NCBI GenBank assembly: GCA_001949185.1
Contig: BDGG01000001.1
Coordinates: 7,948,594-8,000,694 of the forward strand
DNA: 52,101 nucleotides
Direction of reading: 5' to 3'
Origin: Ramazzottius varieornatus
Lineage: Eukaryota > Tardigrada > Eutardigrada > Parachela > Ramazzottiidae
This document shows positions 10,278 to 22,842 of this stretch, piece by piece. How positions within the stretch are numbered: the stretch's first letter is position 1; each line of letters opens with the position of its first letter. Under the pieces are notes generated by a model. It did not search any database and was not told where the DNA came from. It saw nothing but the letters and a program-made list of their open reading frames with translations. A program made the translations under genes and the position numbers.

Positions 10278-10385
10278 GAAAGTTTGGAGCAGTGAAAAGT
10301 CTGGAACAAGCGTTTCCAAAATAGCGGCACGGAAGTCCTTACGTACGTGTGCAATTCACACCAATGCGCTTTCTGTGAATAATTT
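10278..10385 (+). repeat. Dispersed repeat, short copy
   Basis: It resembles 7742-7790 joined directly to 7986-8030, including GAAAGTTTGG at the left and CAATTCACACCA at the right. It lacks the hairpin carried by the longer copy. Confidence 0.5.
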
Positions 10386-12560
10386 GACGGTACGCAAAAG
10401 AACAAAAGCCGGCCGTTTATTATTCACGAAGAAATAAAGCGTTATTGTGCATGCTAATTGATTGGCGAGTATGCTTGATCGAAGGATAGTGTTTTTCTGT
10501 CCCCGCACCGATGATATTTATCGGCATGTTACGTGAGGGCGGGAGAATTTCGAGGGGATTAGCGATAGATCCCGTAATCACCCAGCTCCGCAGTCTTTGC
10601 CAGAGAAAGATGCCTCTCTCGGATAGAAGTGCCTCCTGAGGCGGTCACAGCACTTGGATCTGTCATTTTGTATGTTCAGAACTGACAACGCAGTTGCGTC
10701 TATAACTTTCTCGCAAACCTCCAGCTCATTTCTGGACCTTCGGTAATGATAGTAATACGTCCACCACGGTGACTAGTGGTGAACTCGAAATTTTCTGGTT
10801 GATCTCACCACATTTCATCTAACCAAAGAATTAGTAAGAAGTGGTGAGAGGAGCCCTCATCGATAATTTCTTCAAGATACAGTAGCTTGAACGGTCTGTG
10901 TTTTGACAATGGTTGTGCATCGCATCCGCTCGACGGCAAGAGTGGTAGGACAGAACTTTTCGACATGTCGAAAAGTTTCAGAACATATGCTCTGCCCGGG
11001 CCCGGGTAAGAAACTCTTTCTGTCGGTAAAAATTGAGTTTCGGAGCCCTTTCTTCCACCTGACAGTTTGAAGACAGAACTTGTTTTATCAAATCGGAAAG
11101 GGGCAACCGATAGCACCTTCGCTGTTGTACAAGCGGTTCGCCCACCTTCGGCTCGCTCGCAGCTTGCTGTGTGGTAGGAAAAATACCGTTTAAGTGTACA
11201 TGCACAAACTACTGAGTTTCGGGGAGTAAATTGTACAGGCGTATCCGCACTGGGAAGGGACTATCCCAGGAGTAAAGTCACCCAAGAGCGTGTGGAAGTT
11301 GGTCGGTTGAGCTCGCAATATTCTGCAGATCCGCAGTTTATGTCCAAGATCTGCAACACCTTTCTTAGCACATTTCGGAAAACTGCGAGGCGGGAATTTG
11401 GTTAGAGTAATTGAACATTTGAAAATCGTTTATACCGCTTGGAATGTGGTGAGGAGGCTAGATATGACCAATTTCGATCAAAAGTGTAAAGATGTGGCAA
11501 AAACCTTCACGAAACTGTTCGAAAAAGTGACTTTTCTGTAGGCTGACCACTGCGGTTTTTTGAAGATTTAATTTTAAGAATTTGCTTATCTGCAATCTTC
11601 CCGAATTTTTTTAGAAGAGATTTCGCACATTCCATTCCCAATAACTGAAAAACAATAAACAAAATTGGAAAACAACGCTGATGCGTAACGATAAGACGAA
11701 CAGGCTATCACAGAATAAATCACAGATCGTCCGAAAATGATCAGTTCACATTTGTGAAAAAGGAATCTCGCGATATAAAAGTGGAAGTTTGGTCTAACAG
11801 CTTTGCCCATTCAGATAAGAATTTCTTCTCGACGAATAAAACGTTACGGAAACTTGGATCTCACTGACTTTTATTGCCGAGCGAAGGGGGTATCATATTC
11901 CGAACAGCCGCGGTCATTCCTGTTCGGAAGACAGAAAGTTGAGGAGGGGTCATGAAAAGTAGGTTTGTGGCGCCAGAAGCACGTTGGAGTTTTTGGCTCC
12001 GATAATAGGGGGCGGTTCATCATATGCGCGGTTCGAGACAGCCATAAAAACAAATCCCATTATTTATTATGAGGGGGTAAGCTCCAAGTAAGGCCGAAGT
12101 TCACAGTACCTGGCCGTGTTCGAAACTGTGTTTCTTTGCTGAGCAATAACGACCACTGACAGAAAGCCACTGAATTTTGAATATCGCAAAAATTACATAT
12201 AAAATTTGAATGTGGAATAAACCAAGAAATAATATCGGTAGCTACATCTACAGACGGCGGCCCGTCAGTGCAGAAACTCGAAAGATTCGTGGCCAGTGGT
12301 TTCTCAATCACTATCCAACAAGATTTCAGGACTTAACACTATTGTAAATATATTCGGTGCGTCCGCGCAGCACGTCGGCGGAAACGCGTGAATCGACAAC
12401 AAGTGCAAATCGCCCCCTGGAGATCCGAGTTGATTGCTTGAAAGCCTTCCATTCAACCTCTTGACTTAAATCTTCGGTTTTCAATTATTCCGCGAAATTC
12501 GTTTCTCTTGTACTTTCGCTCTCTTGTTGAACCTTCTACTCTCTTGATTCCACAATAACT
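10386..12560. other. Stretch without a recognisable gene
   Basis: Scattered short frames only. Two repeat words were noticed: GGTGAGAGGAGCCCT near 10843, shared with 34811, and a 12-base palindrome CCCGGGCCCGGG at 10995-11006. Confidence 0.5.
11129..11176 (+). repeat. Dispersed repeat end, inverse copy at 24350
   Basis: About 48 bases centred on CCTTCGGCTCGCTCGCAGCTTG match the reverse complement of 24350-24397 at roughly 80 percent or better. It may be the end of a shared mobile element. No associated coding region is seen. Confidence 0.45.
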
Positions 12561-12569
12561 GTGGGTGAT

Positions 12570-13283
12570 CATTGTCAGTATATAGTGTATAATGTTCCGG
12601 AAGCCAAACGAGATCTCAAAGCTCGGATGGAGAGTGAACTGCCTTTACGAGAATACGCAAGAATGGTGAACATTCCGGAGTCGTCAATCCGAGGATGGGA
12701 GTAAGTACTACAAGTCGGCTATTACTCCAGTGTGTTCTGTAAACAACAAGGTTTTTATCAGTAGAAAGTAGCTACCCGAGAACACCGCTGATGCTCGGAG
12801 AAAGCCCATGTATCCTGAACTTTAGAAAAGAGTCGACACTGAAGTCCTGCAGAACAGAAACGTGGGACTGGCAAGCTGGAAGACAAAGGTATCGACCAAA
12901 TTATGATTTCTAGAGGTCTGACCGGTAAGTAGCAGCCTTGAACTGAACCATCCTTCAATATATACATGAAATGAAGCTATCATGCTTGGCGGAAGGCTCA
13001 GAGAGGGATGACAAAGAAAGGATACATGAAGAAACCGTTGAAACAAGATTTCGTAAATTTTGTTTCAGACGCGTGGCGTGATACTCAGCCCCCTGCAGTT
13101 TTAAACTCGTCCGTAGCTGTCAAAATCTTGCCTGAACCTCTTCACATGTTAGCGGATGAAGAATTGGACAAGGAGAATGATGATATTCCTATGGAATTCG
13201 GTTTTAGCTCAGTAGAAGAGAATTCTGACGAAGAGATTGTTGGTGATTCGTGCCTCGACGACAGCTTCTCGAGTGATTGCTAA
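12570..13283 (+). pseudogene. Possible pogo/CENP-B-like transposase remnant
   Basis: About 12570-12700 reads PEAKRDLKARMESELPLREY then ARMVNIPESSIRGWE, a helix-turn-helix-like pattern, and ends at a strong GTAAGT donor. Downstream an ATG-led frame (13008-13283) reads FVSDAWRDTQPPAVLNSS followed by a very acidic tail, resembling the C-terminus that follows the DDE core in pogo/Tigger/jerky-type transposases. The catalytic core between them is missing. It could also be a domesticated DNA-binding protein with unseen exons. I judge the assignment tentative. Confidence 0.3.
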
Positions 13284-13289
13284 TTGGCA

Positions 13290-14105
13290 GTAACAGTGCA
13301 TTTCTGGCCCGGGGGGTTGAAATCTACGTGACGTGTAAACAGGAGCCAGAAATGACCCTTATTTTTGTTCGAACCATCAAATTTAGCCGGTTGGTTAATT
13401 GAAGAAATGGGGAATCTGTCACGTGGTCTCTGAGCCAAAGGTGTCAGTGGATGACAAAAGAAAACAGATACTTAGCAGGCGATTTGCTACAAAGGTACAA
13501 ACGTCAGAGCTCAATGCCAATAGAAAATGGCGATTCGCAGCCACGCCCCCATCCGAAGCGCGTTTTGTTTTCAATTTCGGGTTTGATTTTGTTCGTGGTG
13601 AGATGTTTTGGAGTGGTTCTTTCTCTATTCACTAGAATTCATTGTCTCCCTAGGTGAGGTTTTTTCCTACCCACTGGACAAGCTTGATTTAGACCCAAAC
13701 CTAGACGATCCACCGCATCGTCAGACCTTTTTGGCGGAAGAAGAAGCGACACTGTTGATCAGTCCGGAGGATGATGCTGCAGTCAGGGAAAACCACGTAC
13801 TTAGTTGCTTTCTTGCTTTCAGTCTGGATGTATTCGAACGTACTGTGCAAACTTTGGTTTGTTAGAACGAAGGTAAACCAAAGTAATGGCTGTAAACGTG
13901 AGTGACAGAATAGTATCTGTAACAGAAACGGAAGTTGGAAAACCCCTGGTTCTGCTTGGTTTTGCCCATACTGACGTAATATAATGACCCGCACAGCTCG
14001 CCAAGTCGCCATTCTTTATTAGCATCCACTCAAATGACAGCGTTCGAACTTTTGGAATCGGACTATAGGTTCAAGAGATACAAATATGCGAACGAACACC
14101 ATGGG
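13290..14105. other. Stretch with only exon-like open frames
   Basis: A frame near 13655-13797 follows a CTCCCTAG acceptor-like site, is rich in Asp/Glu and ends near a GT, so it could be an orphan exon. No family is recognisable. Confidence 0.2.
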
Positions 14106-14193
14106 GTGGGGGGGGGGGGGGGNNNNNNNNNNNNNNNNNNNNNNNNNNNNNNNNNNNNNNNNNNNNNNNNNNTGGGGTGGGGGGGGGGGGGGG
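14104..14193. other. Assembly gap inside a poly-G tract
   Basis: Fifty N (14123-14172) are bounded on both sides by TGGGGTGGGG followed by long G runs. The identical flanks suggest a G-rich simple repeat that could not be assembled, so the true length is unknown. Runs of G of this size can form quadruplexes, but that is not tested here. Confidence 0.95.
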
Positions 14194-14194
14194 C

Positions 14195-17100
14195 GATGAC
14201 CGTGACAGTGACTGTACTAGCGGTCTTTTGTCAATTTTTGAGAAAGAAAGTTAGCCGCAGTGATCGTCCTAGGGAATAACAAAAAAGTGTGGAAGGCAAG
14301 GAAGACACTCAAAAGTGGGTCGCATTCGGAAATTTTTCTCTTTCGACAGCGAAAACCTGATCCAAAAAGTTTCCGGTAGTTTGGTGACGCATAACTCGTG
14401 CTATGTAATAGAGAGGATGGAAGATCAACCTGAAAAATCGTGGGAGAATTTTTCTGAAAAACCGGGTGGTGTAGAGTTTTCTGAGGTGCACAAGTTTGGT
14501 GAGGTTTTCGATTTCTGAATTTTCGTGTCCCACGGCTCTGATAGATCCTTAGACGTTGTGCGAACGGACACTGTTGATGTCTCTTCTAGCACCACTCCAA
14601 GTTCGGAAAGAATTGTTCACCAAGGAGCCTCGGGCGACACTTTCTCATTTTGAAAACTCGTGGCTTTTTGGAGGTGATGCAACCGGCTAATTTTCTGGAA
14701 AAAACATGCCGACCAAAAGTTTTGCCTGCTGTCGAAAGTATATCGATCTTGCTGTTGTTTCTCATACTGCACGCATCTTTGACCCAACGAGACGAATAGC
14801 AGTGGTCAATACAGTAAACTTGGCGGATTTTCAAAATTTTGCGATAAATTAAAACTTTTCTAGGAATGTTGGGAACAACTACCATAGGCAAGTTACGGCT
14901 ATTTCGAGGAAACTTGAGGCGTTATGTGTGCCAAACCACAAGAGGAAAGGCGGAAGCGTTCCGGTGATATGAATTTCTGAGCTGTGCGTCCAAAAACCTA
15001 AATTTTATAGTTGAAGGCCTAACATATCTCACATCCCCGTACTGCTGGCGGAGGATAAGAATGGTGTCATGACTTAGTTGAAACTTCTTTGAAACTTGAC
15101 CATCAGTCTGTTGGACGAATTAATGTCGATCTCTCCTTCGGTCCGTTCCATCTGGTGGAACTTTTTCGACTTGCTCCGGAGGTTGTTCTCGATGACATGT
15201 GTTCTCTCCAAAGATTCCTGAGGAAATTGAAAACGACAATATCCTTTCTCCGACGTACAGTTTAGCGTATGACAATGGTTTTGTGATTCATTTCCGAACC
15301 AGGCAGCATGGGATCAGTTTTCTCGTCAGGTATCTTTGCCGAAAAGTATTAACCGATGTGTTTCTCTGGCGTTTCTCGTCCAGACGAATTTTGTTGGTTG
15401 ATCTACATCGGAAGCCCCTTCCTCCCAGAAGAACATGTGTACATGAGGACAACCACGATCGGGGAACTCAGAGAGCAGGAACTAGTCTTTCGCAAGACCT
15501 AAACGTGTGCTTGGTCATTATCGGCGTCTGTAAAACGTCACAAAAAGCTAACTACGTCTGGATCTAAATACATGAGAGCGAAGAACATTTGGCCACACCA
15601 GAGTTTAGCCTATGGTTTTGGCTGGACGAAACGAAACCTTGCTTTCTTCCTTGATTTGCGGGGTTGTCGCGTGTGACTTGCGAAAGAACGACCAGAAATC
15701 GGTCTTCTCGTCATGAAAGTGTAGCACGACTAGTTACGAGCTGCGCATGAACGCAAAGTACAATGATTGAAGTTGTGTCATATTCGAGTACCACCAAAGA
15801 GCTTAGCATCTAAACAAAATCTTTGCTTTCGTCGGTGGTGTTGGTTCGAAGATGGTAAGGCTCCAGACGCTAGCAGTGTAACCGCCGTTTCGAAGGAAAG
15901 AGGTTGCAGATGGAGGGTGGAGTCAGCCATCCGCGTGTCTGGTTTCGCGCGTCGTGCTACTACGACCCTGCTGAAAATCCTACGTCTGACAAACACGCCA
16001 CGAGGAATCTATCAAAGGTCGACATCTTTGTCTAGTGGTGCGTCAGCACACCGTACATTGCTTACGTTGTCCCGAAGAACCCTCCTTCCAGGGGAGACAA
16101 AACCTTTGCAGAACGAATGTTCAGGTTCACGCCCAGAAGTTACGATTTAGTCCAGCGGCTACTTCTCCATGTCAAGCCTAGCTTTCGGGAGGTCTAGAGT
16201 AAAGCTGATCGGGAAGTCCACCATCAGCTTGTGCGATGTTTTCCGCAGCTTGAACAGGCTTTTCCTGGCTGACTCAACCGGCAAACACTCCTGTAGAGCA
16301 GAAGACTGTGAGACATCGACTTTTGGGTTTGATCCACAGTTGGTTTGGTGGGCGACGACTGTCGTTCGCCGCCGTCCCTTGATCACCGCAAAGATTCCGA
16401 CTGCCTTGCCTTTCGGCACCGCATTCTTAGTTCCTGCCTTCAATTTCTTTGGCACGGTCTCACTCGATACCGCCGCGGGCCTCGGATACACGGAAAATCA
16501 CGATGCTTCTGCGCATTTAGCACATTTATTTGGCACTAGGGAATCAAGAGAACGTTTCACCGCTGTGGGAACTTTGCGATATCGGCTTCCTCTTCGCAAT
16601 TTGACACCCCGAACGTACCCTCGGTGAGCTCGGCTTCTTTCTCAACTATATATTCCCGTTGATCGACGAGATGAGTTCTTTAAGTTGTTCTCCGGAGCGT
16701 CAGCTCCGTTGAAGACAACTGGTTAGATCCGCTTGAGGACATTTGTCGCTTGGGGTTGCCCGAGCTTTCCACTGCCCATGTTCATCCATGTTCTGTCGCT
16801 CGATGATTACGCGGCCTGCAACTGACTTTACTGTCTTCCATTTAGACTTCTCTTTGACGCCTGCTCTAGCACAGTGTAATATTCACTCGAAACTTCTCTG
16901 GAACGCTCCCGCCTTATAGATTTCAGGAATGCCCAAAGTAGAGACGAACAAACCACTTCCAAAAAAATTTCTGAGGGAGAACAATCTAACCCGTTTCCAC
17001 CTTGCCACTCGAAGTGCCACGAACGATAGCCACAATTGCAGGTAGGTTTAGCGATGCAAGCTTCGACTTTAGAAAACTATCCGTCGGATTGAATAGATGT

Positions 17101-17690
17101 TCCATTTTTGAAAAGGACGCGATTTAGTCAAATAGCACCAATGCGAACAAACCACACTCCGCGACCACAGCTAAAAGAACCTTCAATTGAGGAAGACAGC
17201 TGGTTTTGTGACCGGAATAAATAGTAAGCACAGAGCTAGCTTATTCTTTCCAAATTACTTTCTCGAGTAACGCAGCCTGCCAATTTAGTTTGTTATACCA
17301 CTCATGCAACGTGGAACTAACAGAACAAGAGATCGCAAATACTTCGATAATGAGACGCGGCCACGACTTTTGTACTACGAGTTTTAAGCGCCAAATTTAT
17401 CCAAGTTCGGTATTGAAACTGGACGCACAAATGGGTTAAGCTGTGTTTGACTCTCAACGTGAAAAGTGCGACAACCGAGGTGCCAGTGAATGTTACGTGG
17501 AACGCTGATTTTTGCAAGCGAGGCTGATGTTGCAACGTACCGGCGATCCGCTCATACTTACTCGTTCGAATATGCAAGTCGTCAGGTACAAGCATTCGGT
17601 GCTTGCGTGTATCTTGACTGAGATCAGTGACCATGATCAGAGGAGGGATGGTTGTTCAGTTGAAGCTTCTGTTCTCATAAGCGCTCCGTT
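14195..17690. other. Stretch without a recognisable gene
   Basis: Open frames of 100 to 150 codons occur on both strands around 15199-15567, 15767-16150 and 16159-16627. None shows a domain, and the last has overlapping frames of similar length on the opposite strand. The minus frame there is Lys-rich (VPKKLKAGTKNAVPKGK) and could be a LINE ORF1 scrap, but this is weak. Confidence 0.4.
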
Positions 17691-17695
17691 TGACC

Positions 17696-19257
17696 ATGCA
17701 TGTTTACGGAGTGAAAAACTTGCAAACCAAAGGAACTGGCTGTATCGCGGTTTTGTTTTTTCTTGCACTAATATGGAGAAACATCAAAGAACACATGTTC
17801 CAGTTCAAATCGTACATCAGGTTCACTGAAACTGTGGACCAGCTTCACAAAAACACTTCGCTCGGTCCGTACTTGCAGACTGATGAGACCGTTCGGAATG
17901 CCAAAGTACAGGGAGGCTGCGTTATCTCTTTGGACGAGGACTGAAATGTAGTGAGAGTATATTACACAACTTATCTGTCTTCGGAAGAAACTTCTCATGC
18001 ATTACTAGCATGCACCCCGTGCTATTCTGAACGGGAATCTTGTATCAGGCATAAAGGTGTTTCCCGTATTTCAATCTGTGAAACTGAATGAGTTCGAATG
18101 TTCGGAAGACTACCAGAAACTGATCGACGGTCGTTAAAGTGGTTCCAGTTGAATGCAACATCGTAATACGGACAGGCAGTTTGTTCGACAAATATTCTGT
18201 TTCAGATTGCCCTGTTAGTTTCGAAGTGCCGGATAAGAGATATCACGATGGATCAACAAGTTTCAAGTTCTGATTTTCGAATCATGGAGTTAACTTTGCG
18301 GCGACTGGCATCGGAAGCTGATAGAAGGCACCAAAAGACAAGAAAAGTCACGTCATAGGATCTGGAACTTTACCTTCTTCAGAGCGTGGATCCGGTCAGG
18401 CAGTTTTGACACTTAACGGAGCACAGGGCGGGCTGGGGAATTTAATGTTTCAGCTAGCAACTGCGTTCGGAGTAGCAAAGAGGAATAATCGAACCCTCAA
18501 CCCAATTACAAACGACTCCCGTTTGTATTACTTCCGAGACATTTTAGCACCTCTCGTGCTACGCCCTACGGATGCCGTTGCGGTAGGGGAGTTTGCCTGC
18601 TGTAAATACAATGCGCGTACTGAAAACCTCAACCTTCTGTACGGTAACAAGGCGGTTGTCCTTACGGGATATTTTAAGTCCTGGAAATACTTTCACGTCT
18701 TCAGGGATGAGATAGTTTCGTCTTTTACTTTCACTGCTGACATCTACAATGCCTCGTTGAAAGCTCTAAGTGAGCGCTATCGTACCAGCCTCGCGTCGGG
18801 TTCGCTTTTCGAACTGAAAAAAGTGAACAGATTGCCAGTTCTTGTGGGAATCCATGTACGCCGTGGCGATATCTTGGTTGGGGAAATAAGAATCACGGGC
18901 ACATTCCAGCCAGTGATCAGTACTTGCTGCGAGCTGCCCTCTATTTCCAGACGAAGTAGGATTACGTGATATTTGTTCTTGTGAGCAATGGCATGGAGTA
19001 CAGTCGTAAGCTATTTGAAACTCAAAAAAATATTTTATAAACATAAGCACGACTGAGGCAACCGATATGGCATTGATGTCCTTGATGGATCACATGGTGA
19101 TATCGGTAGGGACCTTTGGCTTTTGGAGCGCGTATCTGGGGCCTGACGAGAGAGAGAGATCATTTACTACAAAGATTGGCCTAGAAACGGGAGTGATATG
19201 CAGGCTATAGTGGATCATCAAGATTATTTTCTGCCTCAGTGGAAACCAATGCGGTAG
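17696..19257 (+). pseudogene. GT11 alpha-1,2-fucosyltransferase-like gene, frame-broken
   Basis: A signal-anchor exon begins at ATG 17696 (GCIAVLFFLALIW as a single membrane segment). It fits the N-terminus of a type II Golgi enzyme, but its link to the catalytic part is inferred because no clear donor is seen. From about 18404 the catalytic region reads GAQGGLGNLMFQLATAFGVA and later VGIHVRRGD (CAT at 18853), the donor-binding blocks of GT11 fucosyltransferases. Beyond this the frame shifts near 18880, where another frame gives GHIPASDQYLLRAALYF, stopped by TAG at 18957-18959. It shifts again in an A run at 19024-19030, then reads DMALMSLMDHMVISVGTFGF, and again in a GA tract at 19149-19158, then reads DHQDYFLPQWKPMR to TAG 19255-19257. 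All C-terminal blocks are thus present in order but in three frames. A spliced stretch 18050-18120 may be another exon. Confidence 0.75.
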
Positions 19258-20109
19258 ATGTCCCGTCGATCTGTTTACCACATTACGATTTGTGAAAGAT
19301 ATCGGTCTATGAAACCTGCGGTTTCCGGGTTAACTAAGCCCATTTTGGATGAACAATTTTTACCCTTTTGTAAAACAGGGAGTTCGACTTCGATTGACAA
19401 AGTGCATCGGTATCATGTTCATAACTCATCTGTACGCCCACCACAGTGAATTTTCAAAGTGGCTACGCGCATTGCCATGGAACAAGCGGTAAAATGACAT
19501 GGCGGTAAGGGTGTCATTGTGACCTTCCTGGAATGTGAGGAGTACGGGGTGTCCCCGTTTTAGTTCTGACTGGCCGTGTTGACGTTGACTGCATCTGTGA
19601 CAGTTGTAATTTGGGGAATCTCGTCTCTCCTGAATAGACGAAATTTTGAGGTCTTGAAGTGCGTATGGGTTAGCTCGAGTAGGTTTCGTTCGAGGCAGTA
19701 AGTGAGCTAGTACGGATTCCATTGTAAGCAAGTTAAGATACACGCCATCACACCTTTAATGGATTTTCAGTTTACTAGATTACTGAGCAATAGTTTCTGT
19801 AATGTCCTAATTTATATACACCGCTATCCATTTATTTTCACTGTTCCTTCTTGCATTCGCCGAATTCCGGTCCGAACTGGTTCAGACTTTGACCAAAATT
19901 CAGAAATGTAGTCTAGATGTTCACAACGTGGCTATCTTTTTCGTTTTCTGTCTTGCAGTTCATATTTTGATTTTTCTCGCATTTTTATGCTTCCATAATG
20001 CAGCTTATTGCCTAGCAAATCAGAAAATAATTTACAAATGTCCATTATCTTGAACTTCGTGGGACTTTCGTATAAATTAGAGTTAAATTTATTTGACCTT
20101 GGCGTCAAA

Positions 20110-22830
20110 ATGAACAAACGCACTAAACACACTTCTATGTCTAGTGGCAGTTCCCGCAAAAAAGCAAAACCTAAATCCTCCCGGGTTACAGTTTGTCGTG
20201 CGAATGCTAAGCGGAAACGGCAAGATGACTCAGAGCCTCCTAATACTCTCTGCAAGCTGAAAAAAATCAGAAGAGCGGCGCAGTTGAAAACCAAAATTTG
20301 TCCTCGATACGACGTTACTCTGTTTTGTACCGATGCTGACTCTTTATGCTGTGGGCGAACTCTAAAAAAGCAGGAGTCATTGATACAACTTCCTCACGTA
20401 CCTTCTGCATGGATTGCATTATTTATGATTACTGCTTTTGCGACCCACTGTCGACAATTCAATAACCACTTCGCATTTAGTGCTATCGCTTCAACTCATG
20501 GAGTAGAACGAGTTTCTGGCGTCTGACGGAATGCCCTGATGGAGCCAAGAAATCAAGCATACGATTAGCCAGTTTGCCTATTACAGTACAGGCAACTGTT
20601 GATGCGGCACAAACCGATGCATATGGTCGGACGATGCGGCACAAACCGATGCATATGGCTCAACGAGTACCTCGTTGACAGTTTTAGTGCAGTCGAAACT
20701 GATCCGTCTTGATTTCGAGCGCAAACAACAAAAAAGGGCTGTGAAAAAGGGTGATCTGTCGCAACTGAGGAGCGATGAAACGATTAACGCAGACGGTGAA
20801 ATTAAATTTTAAGCTAGTTTACTTGACCTCTGAGTTCCTGGGATCTCCACGCCATCAGCAAAAGTTAGTTGCCGACGCATTAGCTATCGTGAGACGTTTT
20901 GGGAATCCCACCTTTTTTATAACGATGTCCTGTAACCCCAAGTGGCCAGAGATCATTGCGGAGCTGCTCCCTGGACAGACAGCTGCAGATCGTCCGGATA
21001 TCACGGCTCGCGTTTTTCACGGGAAACTTGCTCACTTATTCGAGCTGATTCCTAAGGCTCTCAAGTGTGGGAAAATCATCTATCGAATACACGTCATCGA
21101 GTTTCAGAAACGTGGTCTTCCGCATGCTCACATCTCTATCAAAGCGCAGAACGAGCCTAAAACGGCAGAAGAAATCGACGCTGTCATTTGCGCTTGCGTG
21201 GCTCGTAATCACCACCAGCTGAAAGGAATTATAGAAGCATTGTACATTCATTCCTGCCGACCAGAACGATGCCACAAAAAGCAGAAGACCACCAGTAACA
21301 ACAGGAAACCACGCTGCGATCAGGGATACTCTTTTGTCCTAACAAACAAAACTTATATCGATGAAGCTGGCTACGTACGGTACAAACGTCAGACGGAACA
21401 GGACCGGTTAGTAGTGTCGTACAACCCGGAATTGACCTATGAATTGAACTGCCATATCAATGTGGATATATCCCATGCTGTTCTACTTATCATGTACCTT
21501 TACAAGTATTTTTAAAAGGAATGGACCAAGCTAAGTGGAAGCTGGACGTTGTTGAGTACCAGGATTCTGTCAGGGTACCAGGATTCCAGGTACTTATCGG
21601 CCTGCGAGGCAGCATGGAGGTTTTTCGGATTTGAAACCACAAGAAGAATTCCCTCAGTTGACAATTACCCAGTGCATTTGGATAAAGGGAACTACGTCGT
21701 ATTTAATAAAGGAAATGAGGATGCGGCACTCAACTCCATTTCCCCGCTAGAACGTTATTTTCTCCGACCAGACGACCCGAATTCCGACGAACTAACATAC
21801 CTTCAGTGTTACGAGCAGTATAAAGTGACTAATGTGGAACCGAGTAACAAAATTCAACATTCTATGGCAGTATTCAGAGACGAAGCACCGGATGGAAAAA
21901 CGCGTACGAAAGACAATCTCACCATGTCGCAAGGATGGAAATCAGATGACCTAGTGCCGGTGAAGTTTATTGTCTTCGGATGCTACTAAATCACCGCGCA
22001 GCCCGCTCTTATGACGACCTGCGAGCAGTTGACAACATATAATACAGCTTCTTCGCGGAAACAGCCGTCGCAATGGGTCTCGTTGCTAGAAACGGTGAAG
22101 CTGACCTGTGTGTGGAGGAGGCTATCACAAGTTTACGGTCGCCAGCTCAACTTCGGAGTTTTTTTGTGTTGCTAATCAACGAAGGTGCACCCGCAGTAGA
22201 CCTGTACAACAAGTTTGCTAAAACGCTGGCTTCGGAATTATGCGATAAATCAGTTCCTGGCGGAACAAGAAGCAGAAAACAGGGTTCTAATAGCCATCTC
22301 GAAAACACTTGAGAGCCTTGGTAAATCAAATTTCGATTACGGCTTACCTGAACCTCCGAACAAAAGTACCGAACTGTACAGAATCTAACTGCAGTACAAC
22401 AAAGAGCAATGCATGAGCCAGTACCGCAACAAATTGTCTTCGCTCAACAACGAACAGATGGAATTACACGCAGTTCAACGCAAACTGGATCAAAATCGAG
22501 GTGGCCTTTCATTTCTCAACGGACAGGCAGGTCAAGGAAAGACGTATGTCTGTAACATACTGCTGAACTATGTAAGAGGATAAGGACAGATAGCATTAGC
22601 CTGCGCAAGTACCGCAATCGCGGCAATGAATTATCCGGGCGGTCGTACAGCCCATAATATTCTAAAATTCCTGTCAAAGACGATTACCACAACCTGAGCG
22701 ATATACTGAACAGTGTGACGTATTACCAACTGGCAAACGGGCGGAAGTTTTACGCCAATGTCGGTTAATCATATGGGACGAGTGTTCCATGATGCACCGG
22801 GCGAGAATGCTCCAAAACGTACAAATACAA
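20110..22830 (+). pseudogene. Helitron RepHel gene, decayed
   Basis: A Lys/Ser-rich N-terminus starts at ATG 20110. The Rep domain (20775-21515) contains FFITMSCNPKWPEI, the HUH nuclease motif as GLPHAHI (21117-21137), and the tyrosine block YLYKY (21495-21509). Right after this the frame meets TAA in a T/A run where one more base would restore FLKGMDQ. The next frame (21549-21989) opens DSRYLSACEAAWRFFGFETT, and 22073-22312 reads SPAQLRSFFVLLINEGAP, both typical linker segments. The helicase has Walker A GQAGQGKT (22521-22544) and Walker B IIWDECSMMH (22767-22796). Later helicase motifs are missing; a hAT-like segment starts at about 22843. The encoded enzyme would cut and unwind DNA in rolling-circle transposition. 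At least five breaks make it inactive as read. Confidence 0.88.
20601..20658 (+). repeat. Tandem duplication, 32-base period
   Basis: A 26-base unit beginning GATGCGGCACAAACCGATGC is repeated at 20601 and 20633 with no difference, inside the Helitron remnant. It is a local duplication that also adds to the frame damage. Confidence 0.9.
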
Positions 22831-22842
22831 ATACTGTTAATG

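Noticed and set aside
16159-16627. Long overlapping frames on both strands (110 codons minus, 152 plus)
   Set aside because: The two frames exclude each other in most of their length. Neither shows a domain. The minus frame is Lys-rich and ORF1-like only in composition.
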